Below, piece by piece: positions 35,184 to 45,560 of a stretch of 64,000 bases of DNA. Numbering within the stretch: position 1 is the first letter of the stretch; each line of letters opens with the position of its first letter. This DNA is from Flavobacteriales bacterium. Its GTDB lineage: Bacteria > Bacteroidota > Bacteroidia > Flavobacteriales_D > Sanyastnellaceae. A model generated the notes under the pieces. That model worked only from the letters and a program-made list of their open reading frames with translations. It was not told where the DNA came from and did not search any database. The stretch is from positions 2,681,501 to 2,745,500 of the forward strand of contig JAGYJM010000002.1 of NCBI GenBank assembly GCA_018402085.1, written 5' to 3'. The position numbers and the translations under genes were made by a program.

Positions 35184-38030
35184 CTACTGAGTCAATTGGA
35201 AACGCAGGGTGATCCCTGAGTTGATGTTCGAGGTCGGGAAGGCCGTTGAAATTTTAGGCCTGGTAAGCTGGTGATCATAGAAGAAACGCAGGGTCAATTT
35301 GCTTGATACTTCGAGGTCAGCGGTAGTTTTCAGCGACAAGATACGCTGGCCTGCGGTAGGTTGGTTCTGACGTTCTACCATTTTCCGAATGACCGTAACG
35401 TTGTCACGGATGGTAAGATCTGCGCGCAATGCTACCTGGGTATCTTTGAGCATTTTCACCGGTAGTTTTCCGCGTGATCTGAAGAAAGGATTCGGCACCT
35501 CCGTAAATCGATAACCCACTCCCAGCACGAGCGAGTTACTTCTCGTCTCAGTGATCTGGAAGTTACTCAAGGCGAAGCTCATGGTACGATCGCGTTGCAC
35601 TTCGAGGCGTACCTGCGGGTCATTGCGACCTTCGGTCTTGAGAGTCATATCCATTCCGATGAGCGGAGCGAATTGCTCACTGATGGTCACATTGGTGATT
35701 TGGCGTTGCGGGATGTAATTACCGAAGTCACTGGCATCAATGGCTACTGGAAGCCCGGTTTGAGGATCTTCTTCGTAATTCAGGTTGGTAACGTACGAAG
35801 TACTGATAGTTGATCGGTAGGTGTGGGAAAGGTTAAATTGTTTGAACCGTTTCCGCACTGCCGGCATTTTAGTTAAGCCATCGTAAGTGACCCTCCAGTT
35901 CGGGGCTACACGGGTTTTGAATGGGTCGAGTGCCGCCTGATTGGCATCTTCTCCGGTATAAGCTGAAATAAACGCTGCGATAGCGACGTCTTGCGACGTT
36001 GGTCCCCAACCTTCGTAGTACCCATTATCTTCCGGCTCGGGAACACCGTACGATTCATCGTTCAGGCGCTGAGAAATAATCAGTCTATTGAGGAGGAACT
36101 GATCAAAGACCGCATTGTTGAAGTTTTCGTCGTCGTTCTCAAAAGCCGTAGCGAAGGTGAGTATAGACGCTGTAAAGTTTCCCGTTTGCAGGGGCGACTG
36201 GAAGTCAAAGGCTCCCAATTCCGGGTCAAAGCGGAAGAAACTGTTCTGATTACTTGACTCCTGTCTGTTCGCGCTCAATTCAATCTTGAGGTGAGGAATC
36301 GGTTCAAGATTGGCTCTTAAGTTCCATGTTTCGCTGAATGTTTCAGCGTACTGTTGATTCAGGAAAGGAGAACCCACCATCCAGCCGTTTTCGGCTGCCT
36401 GAACAGCAAAATTACCGGAAGGATTACCCAAAAGGTCAGTATTCTGCCAACCCAGCACGAACGGAATCCCAGGAGCGTCAAACCCGGGATCAAGACCTGC
36501 CACCTGGGTTGTTCTGCCATAACCCGGCAAAAGGATACCTTCATTACGGGTATACGAACCTGACACGTTACGCACCATCATCAGGAATCGCAAGACCGCA
36601 TGTACCGGATTAACTTTCGCCCGGTCATCTTCTTCTTCGTCAGTTTCACCAAATCCGTCGCGGTCTTCGTTTCTGACATTTCGTTGTCTGTTGTTATTGT
36701 TACGCTTAGGCGAATTGATCTCTTTCAGGAGGTCCACCTTGTTGTACAGGTTTAAGAAGTTTGCCTGCACATTCAGGTTCAGGTTTCGCGAATTCTGTAT
36801 GGTATGACCGAGTGAATCTTGCGAGAATGGCGCGCGATCCCACCGATAGGTAGCCTGGTATCTGGCGTCAGAAGAGATGAAGTCAAGCATTGGGATCTTA
36901 TCGAACGGTAGCTTGTAGCTCAATGAAGCGTTATGATTGTAGTTGGTGGTCTCTCCGAAGTTCTGAATGTTGGTCCAGACGCTATCGCGATAGTTTTCGT
37001 ACCAATCGGCGTCATCTCTGTTGATTACCCCTGCAGGCTCTCCGATGAGTGCCTGATTATTGGCTGCAAACTGAAATTTGAGGGCTTTGGTGATGTCGTA
37101 ATTCAGGTTGTACTGACGCGTCCAGTTCCAGGTCTTCATGGCCTGTGTGTTAATCAACACATTGGTCTCAACCCCAAAGAGTTCAGCCGTGTTATTCCGA
37201 ACCCGTGATGTTTCGTAGGTTCGATCCATCTGGGTATTGAAGGTAAAAGACTTGATCCCGGTGTAGAAGTTAAACTCTTTGAGCCATCTAAAGAGCGGGC
37301 TACTTTTGATGAATCCTATTTTCTCGAATGGCCGGACTTCCGTGGGGCGGTTCTGGAAGGCGTAATTCAATCCGCCGGTATAATTCTTCTGCAACTGAAA
37401 CTCCAGGTTGAAGTCACGCCGGTAGGTTTCATTATATCCATACGAGACGCTGAAGTTGGAGATGTCATAAAAGCGCGGTTTATCTTGCCCTCCTGCACCT
37501 TGTTTCGGCTGCTTATTTTCATCTCCCTTACCCTTACCCTTGCCTTTGTCTTTATCTTTTTTCTGTTTATTGGGGTTTGGCTCAGGGTCAATGCGCACAT
37601 TGGTAAAGTTGATACTTCGCCTTCTGACAACTGTTTGTGCTTTCCGCCTTCGTTGGGGAGTGAGGTCGCGTTGATCAAGTTCAATATCGGGTGCCAGCGG
37701 ATCAAACTGAGGTGTGGTTACCTGTTCAGAATAGCCGAGATAAAGGGGCAACTGCACGCCGAGGTTATCCGGGAAGAACTTACCGAGCTGCAGTGTCGTA
37801 TTGGCATCCACGCCTCTGACGGTTTCTCGCTGCCTTTCAAGCACTGCCTGCTCTAGTCCACCCCAACCAGGGGTCGATATATTAGCCGCTACGGAAAGAT
37901 TACCGAAGTCTGCAAGAGTGGCATTCATTCTGGCCACTGCTGCCCATCCGCCTGGTTCGTCGAAATCTGTGAGGCGAAGTTCGTTCACCCACACATTGGT
38001 GCATTTTGAAAGTCCGTCGTCATTACTCAA
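35184..38030 (-). CDS. sprA: SprA, C-terminal portion (second frame)
   Basis: The C-terminal 948 residues of SprA, the very large outer-membrane beta-barrel that forms the type IX secretion translocon. It starts [30 protein letters not shown] if read from the TTG at 38030, which is internal SprA sequence and not an N-terminus; there is no signal peptide. The rest is rich in alternating beta-strand sequence ending in TLRFQLTQ. The frame is -1 relative to the upstream part; adding one T to the TTTT run at the junction would join the two into a protein of about 2465 residues, normal for SprA. Either a sequence error, a real split, or a mutation. Confidence 0.9.
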   Translation of the reverse strand: MSNDDGLSKCTNVWVNELRLTDFDEPGGWAAVARMNATLADFGNLSVAANISTPGWGGLEQAVLERQRETVRGVDANTTLQLGKFFPDNLGVQLPLYLGYSEQVTTPQFDPLAPDIELDQRDLTPQRRRKAQTVVRRRSINFTNVRIDPEPNPNKQKKDKDKGKGKGKGDENKQPKQGAGGQDKPRFYDISNFSVSYGYNETYRRDFNLEFQLQKNYTGGLNYAFQNRPTEVRPFEKIGFIKSSPLFRWLKEFNFYTGIKSFTFNTQMDRTYETSRVRNNTAELFGVETNVLINTQAMKTWNWTRQYNLNYDITKALKFQFAANNQALIGEPAGVINRDDADWYENYRDSVWTNIQNFGETTNYNHNASLSYKLPFDKIPMLDFISSDARYQATYRWDRAPFSQDSLGHTIQNSRNLNLNVQANFLNLYNKVDLLKEINSPKRNNNNRQRNVRNEDRDGFGETDEEEDDRAKVNPVHAVLRFLMMVRNVSGSYTRNEGILLPGYGRTTQVAGLDPGFDAPGIPFVLGWQNTDLLGNPSGNFAVQAAENGWMVGSPFLNQQYAETFSETWNLRANLEPIPHLKIELSANRQESSNQNSFFRFDPELGAFDFQSPLQTGNFTASILTFATAFENDDENFNNAVFDQFLLNRLIISQRLNDESYGVPEPEDNGYYEGWGPTSQDVAIAAFISAYTGEDANQAALDPFKTRVAPNWRVTYDGLTKMPAVRKRFKQFNLSHTYRSTISTSYVTNLNYEEDPQTGLPVAIDASDFGNYIPQRQITNVTISEQFAPLIGMDMTLKTEGRNDPQVRLEVQRDRTMSFALSNFQITETRSNSLVLGVGYRFTEVPNPFFRSRGKLPVKMLKDTQVALRADLTIRDNVTVIRKMVERQNQPTAGQRILSLKTTADLEVSSKLTLRFFYDHQLTRPKISTAFPTSNINSGITLRFQLTQ

Positions 38031-41000
38031 AAGGGATTGCCATCACGCTGCGGATTTCGCACCCCTATCATAACAACAATCACATTTGCGAGATTGGGGT
38101 TTCCTTTCACCTTCAGCATGGCCTCACCATCGGGTTGGGTAAACTCCTGAAAAGCCGGGTAACCTGCAGGTCTGGCAAGTTTCAGGTTTTGAAACTTGGA
38201 GAACTCAATTTCCATGTTGTTTGCCTCGGGCCATATCTGATCGGGGTCACCGGTGAAGAACGGAGTTATCTCAAGGGGCAATTCGTACTCATAGTAGTTC
38301 TCATTAAAGTCACTTCCCAGTCGGATAAAGCATGAAACTTCTTTATCATTCAGCGGCAAACCATCCGGACCGGCTTCAGCGTGAATGAACATTTTGAGCT
38401 TTTTGTAAAGCCTCATATCGAAGCTTACATTTCGATAGGCTGCGCGTGCGTCACCATCTTGCAGATTGCAGACTTCCAGGGAGAGGGATTGTTCATTGAG
38501 GCGTCGCTGGTTGGCCGTGCCTACGTCAATCTCCCGCAATATCCCCGGTGGTATTACATAAGGAACGGGTTCGCGGTTGCCATTTTCTTCTATATTGACC
38601 GCACCAATGGTGAACGTCGTAGGATCGGGGTCATCTGCCTCCACCTCTTGAGGTCCTTCCAGATTTCCAAGGTACTCCCACCACTCACCTCGAACGAGTT
38701 CAAGGCGTGCAAAGCGAAGGGTCACCTCTTCTGACCACCCCTTCATGAACATCCGCATAAAGCGCACCGATCGGAAGTCAGTGATCCCCCCTACCCTCTT
38801 GGTATATCCACGAATTGGAATCTTGAACTGATACCAGCGAATGGTTCGTTGCTCACCGTTGGCGGTTTCAACCGTCTGTTCAAAGCTGTCAGTGATATAG
38901 TTATTACCGATGTTCTCTTCTCCGAGGTCTTGCGGACGCAGTGAGACTTTGTATTGGTAATAAGCCTCAATGGTGCTCAGGGTAATATCCTGGTTGATAT
39001 CTTCGGTATTCGGAATGGTGGTGGCAGCAATCGGATAACCGTCAGGGGTTGCGGTATTGGAGTTATTCTCGTACCCATTAAAATCTTTGTATCGGCGCAG
39101 AATACTCCATTCTTCGTCTTGTGCTTCCGGGTTTCTGAAATATTTAAAATCATCCGCAGACGGGTCAGCCTGGAAACGCTGGAATGCTTCGGGAGTCAGG
39201 AAGCCCTGCACCTGACTCAGCCATTGATCAAAGAAGCCAACCTCTTCCTGGCTGTTTAGTCCGTCGAGACCAATATCCTGCTGAGAGTAATTATTTGTGG
39301 AGTTGTCAAACGCGTTCACCACGTTGAATGTCGCAGGATCCGGGTAAACACCCCAGATTGACTCGAGTACAGGAAGTTCCTGGTTCGGACTAGGAAGTCC
39401 GTTCTCATAACTCAATTGCGAATCATTGAGCACATCTTCAGAAACGTTTCCCAGGTTGATATACAGGTCACCGCCGTTAACATTTTCGCTGTCCTGGTTG
39501 AATGGATCCATGAGCCAGAACTGAACAAACTGAATGTTTGAGGCTTCAAAGTCAGTGGTAATGAGTGGGCGTTGGATCCCCGCCCATCTGGATTCAGGTT
39601 CAACGAGTGTTCCATCAGGGGTCAAACCGGCAGAAACGCCTGGGGCCCCGTTTGGCAATTCATAGTTGTATGGTCCGCGTTCATTGGGGTAATAAGTCAT
39701 GTCAAGGGTAGGGATCAGCGGCGGGGTTCCTGCCGGAAGCTCTCTGTTCGGGAACACCTCCCCTTCGAGTACTTCTCTCATCCGGTGGTCGCTTTTCACA
39801 TCTGCTGAGACCTGTCCGTCAGGCAGTCCGTTCCCTCTGAAAAACTGCGGATCAATGGTATACCATGATAACTTTGCGCGGTTGTAATTATAGATCAGTG
39901 AATCTTCAAGGTCACCTTCCGGGAAAATATCTGCTTGTAATTTAGGTGTACTGGCAATGAACCACTGGTTGATCGAGCGGATATCGATCACTGACTGGCT
40001 TCCTTCAAAGTCATCGATATAGGCATTTCCGTCTTGTCCGATCGCCCTTGAGTAGCCGGGTATGAGGTAAGCCGCTTCCGCAGCAACATCTACCGATGAT
40101 TTGGCTTTCGTGTCAATCAGCGGAATCTTATCGACCATGCGGGTAATGAAGTCAGATTCAGTGCGATAAGCCAGATCGGCACCAACAATGGTGTTATTCA
40201 CCGGTTCATCTCCGATATTCACCTTCTGTGTGAGTGGTCTTTCTCTTAAATTCAATATAGTCGCCCCTACATTGAGTTCGTCGCTAACTTCGTAATCGAA
40301 TCGGCTACCAATCATGGTTCTCATCTGTATGTTGAACAGCGAGTTACTTTCAAGCGAAATATTGATTGGCGTGCCCGATTCAAGGAGCCCCTCGTTAAGT
40401 ATTCTCACACGACCGAGGTTGTAATCGACGGTATAATCTTGGTTTTCAACAAGCCGCACTCCACCGGCAGTTACCGTAACTGACCCCTGCGGCACATTTA
40501 GTGCATTCAATGAGATTTCAGAACCTGATTGCGACTGGAACTGTCCGCGAATACTGAATCGGTTCAGGGATGGTATTTGCTGTGCTGCCGTTTTGGTAGA
40601 GTCATAGAGAGGCTGGTAGACAATGGTATTGACCAGGGCTTGTTCCTGGTCTGGATCTGCTACCTGTTCTCTGATTTCCCTTTCGAGATGCGATCCGAAG
40701 GGCTCCACAACGGGGAAGAATATTCGTCCGGTCTGAGACTGTATGGTACCTCCCTGTGTAGCGGCATTGTCAATAAAGTCGAAGAAACCATCCCGATTCG
40801 GTATGTTGTTGACGTCAAGGCGATCGAGGTTCAGCAGTTGGAGTAACAGATCATCGTCAAAAGGTTCACGTGGGATATAATTCAGATCAACGCCTGTAGA
40901 GGGGTCATTGTACCATACATCTACGCGAAAATTCTCGCGGCTAATCCCGAAGGCTCCCATGCTGTAGACGTTTTTCATCATGAGATCCCACATGGGAGCA

Positions 41001-42580
41001 GGATCACCATTGTCAAGCACAACCTGAGTCACAGAAGACTTCAGCATTTTCAAGATCAGAGAACTCGGCGCCGTGTAACCATCCTGTGAAAGCGTACCCA
41101 CCTGATAGGTCTGTCCGTTCAAGGTGTATTCGTAAGATACGGCAAGCACTTCCGCATTATTGAGGGCCTGGCGCAATGAGATGAAACCCAGGCGGGCGTT
41201 GTAGGTGTATTCAGAGGGGCTCAGCATCCGGGCGTTACCCACGCGCTCATAGTGGATCCCTTGCTGATAGCCCATCTGCATTTGCGAGATCGCTGCATTT
41301 GCCCCTGTGTACCCCATGACCTGCTCATTCTCAGTCATATCAAGGAATACATCATTGTTGAGGTTGTTGGGTTGGCCATTCGGATTGATCGCCAGATCAG
41401 GGCGATCAGTCAACTGATCAATGGGCAGGTTTGATGACATGTAGTCTGGGTGTTCACCCAGGTCAGCGAAGGCAATGACATTTCGAACATTTTGAGTATT
41501 GGCCTGCATGTTTACTGCCCACACTTCAATACGCGTAATGTTCACACCCGAATTCACAACAGGGAGGCTCGCACAGGCTTCATCATACTGATCGCGGAAC
41601 CAATTAGAAAGAAAGTAGTGTCTGTTGGCCTCGTAATTATCGGCACGAATATCAAATATCTGGGTTTGGGCACCTCCTTCCACGGTGATTTCACTGCGCT
41701 CACCCTGCTGCTGCGAGAATACCGTAGTGTTGCGCAATCGCCCGAACTGGGTTTCCATTTTAACCCCAAACAGGCTCTGGCTTCCTGAAATCAGGGTTCC
41801 TTGCAGGGGCATACTCACGTTACCGGCCTCAATCTTCTTAATGATCTCATCTTCGTCTCCTGTGTACTCCAGCTTCATCTGGTTTTCGAAGTCGAAGGTG
41901 GCCTCGGTATTATACTGCGTGGTCAGCTGCATCTTCGTGCCGATGTTTCCGACTACATTGAGCTGAATGCGCTGGTTAAAATCGAATGTAGTGATTCGGC
42001 GCTGTCGCTCCGGAATCCGGGGGTTCTCGGTATTTGACATATTGAAGCCGAAGGTAAGCTCGGCTGAGCCCTGCGGACGAATTTCAATTTCGTTGCTACC
42101 GAAAATGTTCTTGAATCCTTCACCGCCGATGTTCAGCTTTGGCGCCCATGCCCGGTTGGCCTCATCTTCTTCTTCCTGGCGCTCAGCCCAATATTCTGAG
42201 ATGTTGTTTTGAATGTCGTATTCCAGAAACTCGTCAAGCGTGTAGGAAGACGGACTCCTGAAAACGAGTGAGTCTCCGAGGGTCTGAACGACCTCATATT
42301 CACCTGTTTCAGGGTTGTACTGCACATCGTAGTTGATGTTATCTGGCCAGTCAAGGGAGATCCCCCCGGTGTTTTCAACCGGGTTAAACGGGTCTTCACC
42401 GTGAGGGAGGGGCAAGTCAAGGTCACCTGTGTCTTGCTCAAGCACAATTGGCTTGAACACCGGTGGTGCCGGACGCCAAACATCCGGAGCTTCACCGGCT
42501 TTGCTGACCCAGAATATACCGGTCAGCAACAACAGCGCAATTCCGCTGATCAGGTATTTACCCCTCAATCGCTTCATCAC
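38027..42580 (-). CDS. sprA: SprA, N-terminal portion (first frame)
   Basis: The N-terminal 1517 residues of SprA. A membrane or signal segment (YLISGIALLLLTGIFWVSKAG) leads into the mature region with family stretches such as GGEGFKNIFGSNEIEIRPQG and FDFENQMKLEYTGDEDEIIKKIEAGNVSMPL. Also seen: PGYSRAIGQDGNAYIDDFEGSQSVIDIRS and the C-terminal [16 protein letters not shown] followed by a stop. The stop falls in TTTTGA, where the C-terminal portion opens in the -1 frame. The ATG overlaps the ruvA stop (42577-42580), so maeB-ruvA-sprA form one unit. SprA should be needed to secrete the T9SS cargo encoded elsewhere in the window. Confidence 0.93.
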   Translation of the reverse strand: MMKRLRGKYLISGIALLLLTGIFWVSKAGEAPDVWRPAPPVFKPIVLEQDTGDLDLPLPHGEDPFNPVENTGGISLDWPDNINYDVQYNPETGEYEVVQTLGDSLVFRSPSSYTLDEFLEYDIQNNISEYWAERQEEEDEANRAWAPKLNIGGEGFKNIFGSNEIEIRPQGSAELTFGFNMSNTENPRIPERQRRITTFDFNQRIQLNVVGNIGTKMQLTTQYNTEATFDFENQMKLEYTGDEDEIIKKIEAGNVSMPLQGTLISGSQSLFGVKMETQFGRLRNTTVFSQQQGERSEITVEGGAQTQIFDIRADNYEANRHYFLSNWFRDQYDEACASLPVVNSGVNITRIEVWAVNMQANTQNVRNVIAFADLGEHPDYMSSNLPIDQLTDRPDLAINPNGQPNNLNNDVFLDMTENEQVMGYTGANAAISQMQMGYQQGIHYERVGNARMLSPSEYTYNARLGFISLRQALNNAEVLAVSYEYTLNGQTYQVGTLSQDGYTAPSSLILKMLKSSVTQVVLDNGDPAPMWDLMMKNVYSMGAFGISRENFRVDVWYNDPSTGVDLNYIPREPFDDDLLLQLLNLDRLDVNNIPNRDGFFDFIDNAATQGGTIQSQTGRIFFPVVEPFGSHLEREIREQVADPDQEQALVNTIVYQPLYDSTKTAAQQIPSLNRFSIRGQFQSQSGSEISLNALNVPQGSVTVTAGGVRLVENQDYTVDYNLGRVRILNEGLLESGTPINISLESNSLFNIQMRTMIGSRFDYEVSDELNVGATILNLRERPLTQKVNIGDEPVNNTIVGADLAYRTESDFITRMVDKIPLIDTKAKSSVDVAAEAAYLIPGYSRAIGQDGNAYIDDFEGSQSVIDIRSINQWFIASTPKLQADIFPEGDLEDSLIYNYNRAKLSWYTIDPQFFRGNGLPDGQVSADVKSDHRMREVLEGEVFPNRELPAGTPPLIPTLDMTYYPNERGPYNYELPNGAPGVSAGLTPDGTLVEPESRWAGIQRPLITTDFEASNIQFVQFWLMDPFNQDSENVNGGDLYINLGNVSEDVLNDSQLSYENGLPSPNQELPVLESIWGVYPDPATFNVVNAFDNSTNNYSQQDIGLDGLNSQEEVGFFDQWLSQVQGFLTPEAFQRFQADPSADDFKYFRNPEAQDEEWSILRRYKDFNGYENNSNTATPDGYPIAATTIPNTEDINQDITLSTIEAYYQYKVSLRPQDLGEENIGNNYITDSFEQTVETANGEQRTIRWYQFKIPIRGYTKRVGGITDFRSVRFMRMFMKGWSEEVTLRFARLELVRGEWWEYLGNLEGPQEVEADDPDPTTFTIGAVNIEENGNREPVPYVIPPGILREIDVGTANQRRLNEQSLSLEVCNLQDGDARAAYRNVSFDMRLYKKLKMFIHAEAGPDGLPLNDKEVSCFIRLGSDFNENYYEYELPLEITPFFTGDPDQIWPEANNMEIEFSKFQNLKLARPAGYPAFQEFTQPDGEAMLKVKGNPNLANVIVVMIGVRNPQRDGNPF

Positions 42581-43161
42581 AATTGCTTAAGAGCCAACTT
42601 AATCAGCTCTTCCACGGAAATCGTTGGTCCCTCCGTTTTCAAGATATTGTCGAGAGTTTTAGATGCTTTGGTTTTGTCGAAGCCAAGCGACGACAATGCC
42701 AATAACGCTTCTGAACGTATGGTATTGCCCGACGTAGAAACTTTTTCAGCACCAACTTCGAAGGCTGGAAATTTATCGTGCAAATCAACGATTATTCGCT
42801 GTGCTGTTTTTGCGCCAATGCCTTTAATACGCTTGAAGGCTTCTACATCTCTGCCCATAATGACCTCTGTCAAGTCTGAGGGCTTCATTGAGCTCAGCAC
42901 CATTCTTGCGGTGTTGGCACCAACGCCTGAAACAGAGGTAAGCTGCCGAAACGACTCTCGCTCGTGCTGATCTGCAAACCCGAACAATTCATGGGCGTCT
43001 TCCCGGATCACCTCCTGTACGAGGAGGGTGACCTGTTCGCCGGTTTTCAATTGTTCTGCTGTATTCAGGCTTACATGCAGGTAATAACCGATACCGCCAC
43101 ATTCAATCACCGCGTGCGTGGGCGAGTTCTCCGTCAGGATTCCTTTCAGATGGTGAATCAT
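42577..43161 (-). CDS. ruvA: Holliday junction branch migration protein RuvA
   Basis: DNA-binding subunit of the RuvAB branch-migration motor. The 194-residue product has the N-terminal OB fold (MIHHLKGILTENSPTHAVIE, GGIGYYLHVS), two helix-hairpin-helix motifs (LTSVSGVGANTARMVLS, FKRIKGIGAKTAQRIIVDL) and a C-terminal RuvB-binding domain (EALLALSSLGFDKTKASKTL). I use the ATG at 43161, just past the maeB stop. The stop overlaps the sprA start by four bases. Confidence 0.96.
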   Translation of the reverse strand: MIHHLKGILTENSPTHAVIECGGIGYYLHVSLNTAEQLKTGEQVTLLVQEVIREDAHELFGFADQHERESFRQLTSVSGVGANTARMVLSSMKPSDLTEVIMGRDVEAFKRIKGIGAKTAQRIIVDLHDKFPAFEVGAEKVSTSGNTIRSEALLALSSLGFDKTKASKTLDNILKTEGPTISVEELIKLALKQL

Positions 43162-43162
43162 A

Positions 43163-45427
43163 TTATTTGTTTTGCGCATCTACCACGGCGATGCGCACCA
43201 TATTAATGATCTCGCGAACAGACGAACCCATCTGCAGGATGTGAACCGACTTGCGCATTCCTAGCAGAATGGGGCCGATTACCTCCTTATCTCCCATTTC
43301 CTGTATCAGCTTATAGGCAATGTTGCCGGCTGAAAGATTTGGGAATATCAATGTATTGGTCTTTCGGGCGCGCAAGGTAGAAAAAGGAAAGTTCTCTGCG
43401 ATCAACTCATTATTGAGCGCAAAGTTGGCCTGTATTTCACCGTCAACAATTACTTGCGGATGCTCACGATGCAGGATTTCAACGGCCTTCCTCATTTTCT
43501 CTGCATCTCTACCGCTGGCAGAACCGAAATTGGAGTAACTGAGCATTGCGATTCTTGGCGTAATGCGCATACGGCGCACTGCCTCAGAAACCAGAAGGGT
43601 GATGTCAACCAGCTCTTCTGCACTTGGGTCAACATTGACGGTGGTATCTGCAAAAAACATCGGCCCGCTGGTGCTTTGCACCACATACATGCCCGCCACT
43701 TTACTTACGCCATCTTCCATTCCGATGATCTGAAGCGCCGGACGAATCACTCTGCGGTAGTTACGGGTAAGGCCTGAGATGAGTGCATCAGCCTCACCGG
43801 TCTCTACGAGCATGGCACCGAAGTAGTTTCGGTCGCGAAGTGCCTTGCGTGCATCAAACAAAGTCATTCCCTTGCGCTGGCGCTTCGCAAAAAGCATTTC
43901 GGCAAACTCGTCACGGCGATCTTCTTCTTCAGTCGAGCGCGGGTCAATGATGACCGGATTCTTGAGGTCGATATTGTTTTCTTCAATCAGGCGCTCGATG
44001 CGATCCCGTTTTCCGAGCAGTATAGGCTCTGCGATACCCTCGTCAACCGCCTGCTCGGCGGCCTTCAGGATCTTGTAGTTGTCAGCTTCAGCGAAGACCA
44101 CGCGCTTCGGACTTTTTCGTGCCCGTTCAGAAATGCTGCGAATTAGTTTATTGTCGCGACCGAGGCGACGGCTCAACTCTTGTTCATAGGCCGCCCAGTC
44201 ATCGATCTTTGTGCGCGCCACTCCTGATTCAATGGCAGCCTTGGCGACGGCGGTCGATACAGACGTAATCAATCTGGGATCGAGCGGTTTAGGGATGATA
44301 AGGTCTCGTCCGAAACTGATGTTTCGCATATCATAGGCTTCATTCACTTCATCAGGAACACTTTCTTTTGCCAACTCCGCAATGGCGTAAACCGCGGCGA
44401 GTTTCATTTCATTGTTGATGCTACGTGCGCGCACATCAAGGGCACCTCTGAAGATGTAGGGGAACCCAAGCACATTGTTAACCTGGTTCGGATTATCAGA
44501 GCGGCCGGTGGCCATAATGACATCGGGGCGGGATTCCATTGCGAGGTCATACCCGATTTCCGGATCCGGGTTTGCAAGGGCGAAGACAATCGGATTATCT
44601 GCCATCGATTGCACCATTTCAGGCGTCACAATCCCTCCGGTGCTCAGGCCCAGAAACACATCCGCGCTTTTCAGCGCGTCAGCCAGGTCGTCAAAATACA
44701 AGTCAGTAGCCAGCAACTGTTTGCGCTCATCGAGGTTCTCTCTCGAACTATGTATCAGGCCTTTTGAATCGAAGACCACGATATTTTCTCTCTTTGCCCC
44801 AAGTTGGCGATAAAGATCAAGGCAAGACACAGCTGCAGCACCTGCGCCACTGACCACGATTCTTACGTTTTCAATTTTCTTCTCTGCAAGCTCAAGCGCA
44901 TTGAGCAGGGCGGCGCTCGATATGATTGCAGTACCGTGCTGATCATCATGCATCACCGGAATATCGAGCTCTTCAACCAGTCTGCGCTCAATTTCAAAAG
45001 CCTCTGGCGCCTTGATGTCTTCCAGGTTAATGCCCCCAAAGGTTGGGGCGATGGCCTTTACGGTATCTACGAAACGATCTACATCGCTGGCGTCTACTTC
45101 TATGTCGAAGACATCAATATCTGCGAAGATCTTAAAGAGCACGCCTTTGCCTTCCATTACGGGTTTGCTGGCTTCGGGCCCGATGTTTCCGAGACCGAGC
45201 ACCGCTGTACCATTGCTGATCACCGCTACGAGATTGCCTTTGGTTGTGTACTGGTACACGTCTTCAGGGTTCTCAGCAATCGCAAGACATGGTTCGGCTA
45301 CGCCCGGAGAATAGGCGAGCGAGAGGTCTCGTTGTGAACTGTACGGCTTGGAAGGGATGACTTCCAGCTTTCCTTTGCGCCCTGAAGAGTGATACTCCAG
45401 TGCCTCCTGCTTTCTGATTTTGCTCAT
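43163..45427 (-). CDS. maeB: NADP-dependent malic enzyme with phosphotransacetylase-like domain
   Basis: Decarboxylates malate to pyruvate with NADP reduction. The 754-residue protein has the malic domain ([14 protein letters not shown], then [10 protein letters not shown] near residue 160), the Rossmann domain ([15 protein letters not shown] near 195), and from about residue 430 a phosphate acetyltransferase-like domain that regulates rather than catalyses in MaeB. A -7 box lies at 45436-45443. A hairpin element (44657-44680) is inside. It opens the unit maeB-ruvA-sprA. Confidence 0.95.
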   Translation of the reverse strand: MSKIRKQEALEYHSSGRKGKLEVIPSKPYSSQRDLSLAYSPGVAEPCLAIAENPEDVYQYTTKGNLVAVISNGTAVLGLGNIGPEASKPVMEGKGVLFKIFADIDVFDIEVDASDVDRFVDTVKAIAPTFGGINLEDIKAPEAFEIERRLVEELDIPVMHDDQHGTAIISSAALLNALELAEKKIENVRIVVSGAGAAAVSCLDLYRQLGAKRENIVVFDSKGLIHSSRENLDERKQLLATDLYFDDLADALKSADVFLGLSTGGIVTPEMVQSMADNPIVFALANPDPEIGYDLAMESRPDVIMATGRSDNPNQVNNVLGFPYIFRGALDVRARSINNEMKLAAVYAIAELAKESVPDEVNEAYDMRNISFGRDLIIPKPLDPRLITSVSTAVAKAAIESGVARTKIDDWAAYEQELSRRLGRDNKLIRSISERARKSPKRVVFAEADNYKILKAAEQAVDEGIAEPILLGKRDRIERLIEENNIDLKNPVIIDPRSTEEEDRRDEFAEMLFAKRQRKGMTLFDARKALRDRNYFGAMLVETGEADALISGLTRNYRRVIRPALQIIGMEDGVSKVAGMYVVQSTSGPMFFADTTVNVDPSAEELVDITLLVSEAVRRMRITPRIAMLSYSNFGSASGRDAEKMRKAVEILHREHPQVIVDGEIQANFALNNELIAENFPFSTLRARKTNTLIFPNLSAGNIAYKLIQEMGDKEVIGPILLGMRKSVHILQMGSSVREIINMVRIAVVDAQNK
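44657..44680 (-). repeat. Dispersed hairpin-GAT element 14
   Basis: On the minus strand the arms are CGCGCT and AGCGCG, the loop is GAAA and the tail is GATGTG. It is sense in maeB and encodes ALKSADV, which also fits the ordinary family sequence. Confidence 0.5.
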
Positions 45428-45435
45428 AAGAGCGG

Positions 45436-45443
45436 CAAATTTA
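45436..45443 (-). promoter_or_regulatory. -7 box for maeB-ruvA-sprA
   Basis: The minus strand reads TAAATTTG followed by CCGC, eight bases before the maeB ATG at 45427. A very short leader is implied. Confidence 0.45.
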
Positions 45444-45479
45444 GGGTGTTTTCGGCTGAAGTGGCGGTTGTCATTCTGT

Positions 45480-45503
45480 TACGCGCTGAAAAGCGCGGAT
45501 GGC
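45480..45503 (+). repeat. Dispersed hairpin-GAT element 15 (intergenic)
   Basis: The arms are CGCGCT and AGCGCG, the loop is GAAA and the tail is GATGGC. It is intergenic, upstream of maeB and beside the terminator at 45509-45539. Confidence 0.65.
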
Positions 45504-45508
45504 CGACA

Positions 45509-45539
45509 AAAAAAAAGCGCTCCCGGCAGGAACGCTTTT
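45509..45539 (-). terminator. Intrinsic terminator of the T9SS cargo gene at 45561
   Basis: AAAAGCG and CGCTTTT arms, extended by TCC/GGA across single mismatches, form a hairpin. On the minus strand it is followed by a run of about ten T. It lies 22 bases after the stop codon at 45561. Confidence 0.85.
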
Positions 45540-45560
45540 GAAGGTATCGCGAGCGGATAC

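Noticed and set aside
38020-38040. Programmed ribosomal frameshift joining the two sprA frames
   Set aside because: The junction CCC TTT TGA lacks a usable slippery heptamer for -1, and a +1 slip reads GAG then TAA. A missing T in the homopolymer explains the data more simply.
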